From assembly GCA_026710655.1 (NCBI GenBank), contig JAPOQN010000005.1:1-64000 (forward strand): 64,000 nt of DNA, read 5' to 3'. The translations under genes were made by a program, and so were the position numbers. The notes below the pieces were generated by a model. It was given only the letters and a program-made list of their open reading frames with translations, made no database searches and was not told where the DNA came from. This DNA comes from Chloroflexota bacterium. GTDB taxonomy: Bacteria > Chloroflexota > Dehalococcoidia > Tepidiformales > Tepidiformaceae. This document shows, one piece after another, positions 63,872-64,000 of the stretch (position 1 is the first letter of the stretch; each line of letters begins with the position of its first letter).

Positions 63872-64000
63872 ATGCGCGCGGTCGTTTGCAGTGAACTGGG
63901 GGACTTCGAGGCCCTTCGAGTCGACGAGCTGCCGGAGCCGCCGGTGGGGCCGGGAGAGGTGGGGATCGCGGTGGAGGCGGCGGGGGTCTCGTTTGCGGAT
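63872..64000 (+). CDS. Zinc-free MDR / NADPH:quinone reductase-like protein, 5' part only
   Basis: The first 43 codons read MRAVVCSELGDFEALRVDELPEPPVGPGEV then VGIAVEAAGVSFAD (listed in parts; overlapping words omitted). This is the start of medium-chain reductases of the quinone oxidoreductase group. GGGAGG lies before the ATG. The gene runs off the window edge. Confidence 0.8.
   Translation, partial: MRAVVCSELGDFEALRVDELPEPPVGPGEVGIAVEAAGVSFAD

Overview
The window is one contiguous piece of a very GC-rich bacterial chromosome. It is densely packed: apart from the artefactual first 140 bases, no stretch over 300 bases lacks a gene. I saw no insertion sequence, phage gene, CRISPR array or tRNA. 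Gene content (Vit1-type ferritin fusion, Ni-SOD with its S26 maturation protease, repeated crotonase and CaiB genes, GatD, a TIGR03960-type radical SAM protein) suggests Chloroflexota, perhaps Dehalococcoidia or Tepidiforma-like. That placement is inference; rpoB, rpoC or groEL phylogeny would settle it.

Layout. 1-140 is G/C homopolymer, probably an assembly end artefact. 140-8.1 kb: recQ, gatD, CIRCE-controlled groEL, moaA, a MerR regulator and a divergent DnaA-like AAA+ protein. 8.1-12.6 kb: a minus-strand set with a double-domain CaiB CoA-transferase, a degenerate SDR protein, a small membrane protein and a crotonase. 12.8-20.3 kb: DEAD-box helicase, [3Fe-4S]-type ferredoxin, FAH-family hydrolase, proB, murJ, and mtaB-scpB-DUF503. 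20.3-30.7 kb: degenerate Nudix, CNNM/CorC, PAP2, pepA, tandem methyltransferases, crotonase plus thioesterase, lipoprotein, glycerate kinase, CitE-like and DinB-like proteins. 30.8-33.9 kb: radical SAM protein and ispDF. 33.9-47.1 kb: minus-strand block of 5S rRNA, S1 protein, clpC, rpoB and rpoC. 47.2-52.8 kb: tldD-tldE-GGCT-erythrin/VIT1 operon, a small unknown gene and a DEDDh exonuclease. 52.8-55.3 kb: FMN riboswitch and ribE-ribBA-ribH. 55.3-64 kb: RING-like/SH3 membrane protein, Nudix, sodN-sodX, two aldo/keto reductases, a methyltransferase, four-cluster ferredoxin, carbinolamine dehydratase, lipoprotein solute-binding protein, crotonase and the start of a quinone reductase.

Regulation. 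Many genes show a -10-like TANNNT exactly 6-7 bases before the start codon and no Shine-Dalgarno, the arrangement of leaderless mRNAs. Others (rpoB, groEL, sodN, the 60.3 kb ferredoxin, pepA) have ordinary leaders. Operon genes are joined by ATGA/GTGA overlaps, and several convergent neighbours share a 4-base CTAG or TTAG at their stops.

Most notable: the widespread leaderless architecture; sodX, which lies in frame behind the sodN stop with no ordinary start codon before its catalytic serine; the DnaA-like protein with an altered DNA-recognition motif; the FMN riboswitch, whose platform can directly mask the ribE ribosome-binding site; and a CaiB/SDR-like/membrane-protein gene set of unknown function.
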